Source: Paludibacteraceae bacterium
GTDB lineage: Bacteria; Bacteroidota; Bacteroidia; Bacteroidales; Paludibacteraceae
Assembly: GCA_024401645.1 (NCBI GenBank)
Contig: JAKSKR010000001.1
Location: 109,108 to 173,107 of the forward strand
Direction: 5' to 3'
Length of the DNA: 64,000 nt
Part shown: positions 61,766 through 64,000 of the stretch, in pieces
How positions within the stretch are numbered: the stretch's first letter is position 1
How the letters are laid out: every line of letters starts with the position of its first letter
The notes under the pieces: model-generated
Databases searched by the model: none
Seen by the model: only the letters and a program-made list of their open reading frames with translations
What the model was told of the DNA's origin: nothing
Position numbers and translations under genes: made by a program

Positions 61766-64000
61766 TCATCGTACTACCCAACCCTTGTTTAGCAAAGTAC
61801 TCTTGCCATATAGGTCGACCACTTCAATGGTTCCTTTCCTAATGCTGCCGTCGCGCATGGTTAGGCTGTAGTAGTAGACGCCAGGGTCTGCCAACAGACC
61901 ACGATAGGTGCCGTTCCAACCATTGTCACTTTCATGAACTAGCTGCCCATAGCGGTTGTAGATTTGAACAGGATACCCCAGCATGAAGGTGTCGTTCAGG
62001 TTGTCTCGCTTGTATGGGGTTATGGCCGTTGGTATCAGTTCTGTTACGGTGATTTCTGCCAAGTTGGAATGGATGGCAGGGCAGATGGAGTCGCTAACTA
62101 CGGCATAGTAGGTACCTGTTTGGGTAAGAGCGTGCAACGGTAACTTAAATGGCGCATTGACTCGCGCAATGTCTTCAACGCCTAGCATTTCATCGTTTTG
62201 CTCAAGTGCATCATATAGGTTGCCGTTGGCATCGTAGTAAGTGCCGCTAATGGCATCGAATTCGTCTCTTACACGGTACCACCAAATTGTGGCGAGTTGT
62301 TGTGGCGTGTGCAGCTCAAGTTCGGCATCGCTACCGGCAAATACGTTTGCCTTGTTGTGCGGATTAGTCACCAACAGAAGGTCGCTGGCATTGAGCGGAC
62401 GGTGCACGTTCACTTCAATGGCTTGCCTTATAGTTAACTGGTCTTTCTTCATTTCTTGGTAGGCAGAATCGCTACCTGCCAAAAGTAGGCTGTCGGCAAA
62501 CGTTAGTTCGCCTTGGCTGGTGAAGTAAGTACTGTCGCTTCTGCTTGTACCGCAGACGTTTGTGGCAAAATAAGTCAAGAAGTGGACACTGTCGGCTGTT
62601 GCGAAAATGGAATCGGTTGTGTTGTATGGCTTGCCGTCGAACAACCACCCCTGTTCGGTAATGGTTGCATTCATGCTGTCGACGTGCACAAATGCGTCAA
62701 TGTCTATGGTGCTGCCTTCGCAAATGTCTAGGCGGTTAGCCCCGTTCAGACTGATGGCAATGCGTGGACGTTCTTTCAGTTGCAAGTCTAGGGCCACGGT
62801 GTCGCTACAGTTGCTGGTGGTGTCGGTTGCCACAAAATAATAGCTCCCGCTTTGACCTGTCTGTGTCAGCACTGGTGCTGATGTGCTGTCTGCCGTGTTG
62901 CCGAGGGTATTGCTGAAAATACCCGATTCTGCTGAAATGCTGTCGCGGTAAACGGCCCAGTGAAGAGCCTTGTGGTAAGTGTACCAACGGTCGGTGCCAT
63001 ATTTGTTCTCGCTGTCGAAAATGCTTGGTGAAATCAGGCTGATAGGGTCCTGCTTGTCGTTGCAGAGTGCCAACGAAATGGTTTCTAGTTCGCCCAAGTC
63101 TTGGTGGCTGCCCGACGTAAGAATGAGGTTGCTTGTGTTGAAATAGTTGAAGTGAACGTTCAACGAATCGTTACAACTGCCTCGGTCTATGTGGACTTTA
63201 TAGGTTGCGCTGTCGCCGACTATGCTAATGGCGGTTGCCCTGTCAAATGGCCGACTGACCCCTTCGGTTGGTTCCCAACGGTAGGTGGCGTGCTCTATGG
63301 AATCGAGCTCGAAATTTGTGTTGCGGACGCCACACAGGGTGATAGCTGTATCTTTTAGGTTGAGTGTAGGAACTTCTGCGACGTTGATGGTTGTCCTAAC
63401 CTTACATTCGTAGCCTTCAAAAGCCATCAGGGTAGAGTAAAGGGTATCGGTATTGAACGTGTTACCGTCGATAACCGTGATTGGTTCTCCTCTACATATC
63501 ATGTAATTGAAGGTGGTGTCGGCTTGTGGCTTAATGCTTACAATATGAATAACCGTGCTGTCGCATCCAAATTCAGTCTTGAAGGTATCAAGAATTTCAT
63601 TTGTTCCGTTTATGTGGAATCCGTTTATGCTACTGCTGTCTTCCAAACAGATGCTAATGCTGTCGATGACTGGCAATCCTATTGGCAATACATTCAAGCG
63701 TAAGACGACAATGCTGTCGCACCCTGACTTGGTCTTAATGGTGTCTCGGTAGCTTCCACTCTCGGTGTAGAAATGGTTGCCCACCCAAATGGTGTCGCCG
63801 TGGCAAGTGGTAACCTCGTTGTCGCCATCGGCTTGCAGGTATTCGAACTTGAACTTCGAAACGACAATGCTGTCGCACCCCGCCTTTGTCTTAATGGTGT
63901 CTCGGTAGTTGCCGCTCTCGGTGTAGAAATGGTTGCCCACCCAAATGGTGTCGCCGTGGCAAGTGGTAACCTCGTTGTCGCCATCGGCTTGCAGATACTC
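61766..64000 (-). CDS. Repeat-containing surface protein with type B sorting tail (5' part outside the window)
   Basis: About 744 residues visible, open to the window edge, so the start is missing. From the edge: two 52-residue near-identical repeats (EYLQADGDNEVTTCHGDTIW..., TESGxYRDTIKTK, GCDSIVV), then diverged related units (SISICLEDSSSINGFHING, GCDSTVIHIVSIKPQADTTFNYMICRGEP), then Ig-like modules. The last 85 residues (LIPTAITPYKRDNLNDTFMLGYPVQIYNRYGQLV... to WVVR) form a gliding-motility-type (CHU_C) type B sorting domain. Exported by the T9SS; probably a surface adhesin or matrix protein. No PorP/SprF partner is in view, so it may lie outside the window. Confidence 0.88.
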   Translation of the reverse strand, partial: EYLQADGDNEVTTCHGDTIWVGNHFYTESGNYRDTIKTKAGCDSIVVSKFKFEYLQADGDNEVTTCHGDTIWVGNHFYTESGSYRDTIKTKSGCDSIVVLRLNVLPIGLPVIDSISICLEDSSSINGFHINGTNEILDTFKTEFGCDSTVIHIVSIKPQADTTFNYMICRGEPITVIDGNTFNTDTLYSTLMAFEGYECKVRTTINVAEVPTLNLKDTAITLCGVRNTNFELDSIEHATYRWEPTEGVSRPFDRATAISIVGDSATYKVHIDRGSCNDSLNVHFNYFNTSNLILTSGSHQDLGELETISLALCNDKQDPISLISPSIFDSENKYGTDRWYTYHKALHWAVYRDSISAESGIFSNTLGNTADSTSAPVLTQTGQSGSYYFVATDTTSNCSDTVALDLQLKERPRIAISLNGANRLDICEGSTIDIDAFVHVDSMNATITEQGWLFDGKPYNTTDSIFATADSVHFLTYFATNVCGTSRSDSTYFTSQGELTFADSLLLAGSDSAYQEMKKDQLTIRQAIEVNVHRPLNASDLLLVTNPHNKANVFAGSDAELELHTPQQLATIWWYRVRDEFDAISGTYYDANGNLYDALEQNDEMLGVEDIARVNAPFKLPLHALTQTGTYYAVVSDSICPAIHSNLAEITVTELIPTAITPYKRDNLNDTFMLGYPVQIYNRYGQLVHESDNGWNGTYRGLLADPGVYYYSLTMRDGSIRKGTIEVVDLYGKSTLLNKGWVVR
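63689..64000 (-). repeat. Tandem 156-bp coding repeats
   Basis: Two full 156-base units (63689-63844 and 63845-64000) encoding 52 residues each, almost identical in DNA; the copy at the edge shows the array continues outside. Further diverged units follow in the protein. Confidence 0.9.

Overview
The window looks like chromosomal DNA of a member of the Bacteroidota, most likely a Bacteroidales species from a gut or rumen-like, plant-fibre-rich habitat. The signs are: a PorP/SprF protein next to a giant protein with a gliding-motility-type C-terminal (type B) sorting domain; two family 9 glycoside hydrolases with type A T9SS sorting tails; a fused SecDF; several SPOR, FISUMP and lipoprotein genes; and promoters of the Bacteroidota kind (TAnnTTTG at about -7, TTTG or TTG 19-20 bases upstream) in front of many genes. 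Most stops are TAA, with some TGA and TAG. No rRNA, tRNA or CRISPR array was found.

Layout. 1-1158 (minus): start of a nuo operon (nuoA, nuoB, beginning of nuoC). 1159-6000 (minus): DUF2752 protein, a small protein, an MsbA-like ABC exporter and purB. 6168-7237 (plus): an Rpn-family PD-(D/E)XK gene with a duplicated scrap of its own 3' end. 7423-16243 (plus): PorP/SprF plus a 2575-residue surface protein, a T9SS pair. 16462-18216: recJ, converging on a minus-strand operon lysC-lysA-glycosyltransferase-mazG (18304-22807). 22938-27655 (minus): CLC channel then metH. 27792-28550: exonuclease III. 28588-35578: an AT-rich accessory block of porin-like, lipoprotein, FISUMP and membrane genes bracketed by two near-identical direct copies of a second Rpn gene. 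35653-39214 (minus): MATE exporter, a secreted protein with a NADase-type glycan-binding-like region and a Hint domain, and a lipoprotein.

39368-47072 (plus) is a run of genes punctuated by three sigma-54-type promoters: MORN protein-xseA-xseB, a lipoprotein broken by an in-frame TAG, dapB-lepB (sigma-70-type promoter), and a DUF3108 protein with an NtrC-like sigma-54 activator that lacks the usual HTH tail. The activator may serve these promoters. 47160-48270 is a previously mobile element: 46-bp inverted repeats, a 9-bp target duplication, no transposase, and a cargo gene for an unrecognised exported protein. 48353-55772 (minus): SPOR protein, hypothetical, folE, panE, secDF and a GNAT/FemAB-like enzyme. 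55873-61646 (minus): two GH9 cellulases separated by remains of an AAA_14-type ATPase gene and a small ORF. 61766-64000: the 3' part of another type B-sorted repeat protein running off the window.

The strongest candidates for something new are the transposase-free cargo element at 47160-48270, the sigma-54 cluster at 39.4-47.1 kb, the duplicated Rpn genes that look homogenised by gene conversion, and the secreted Hint protein at 37390-38616.
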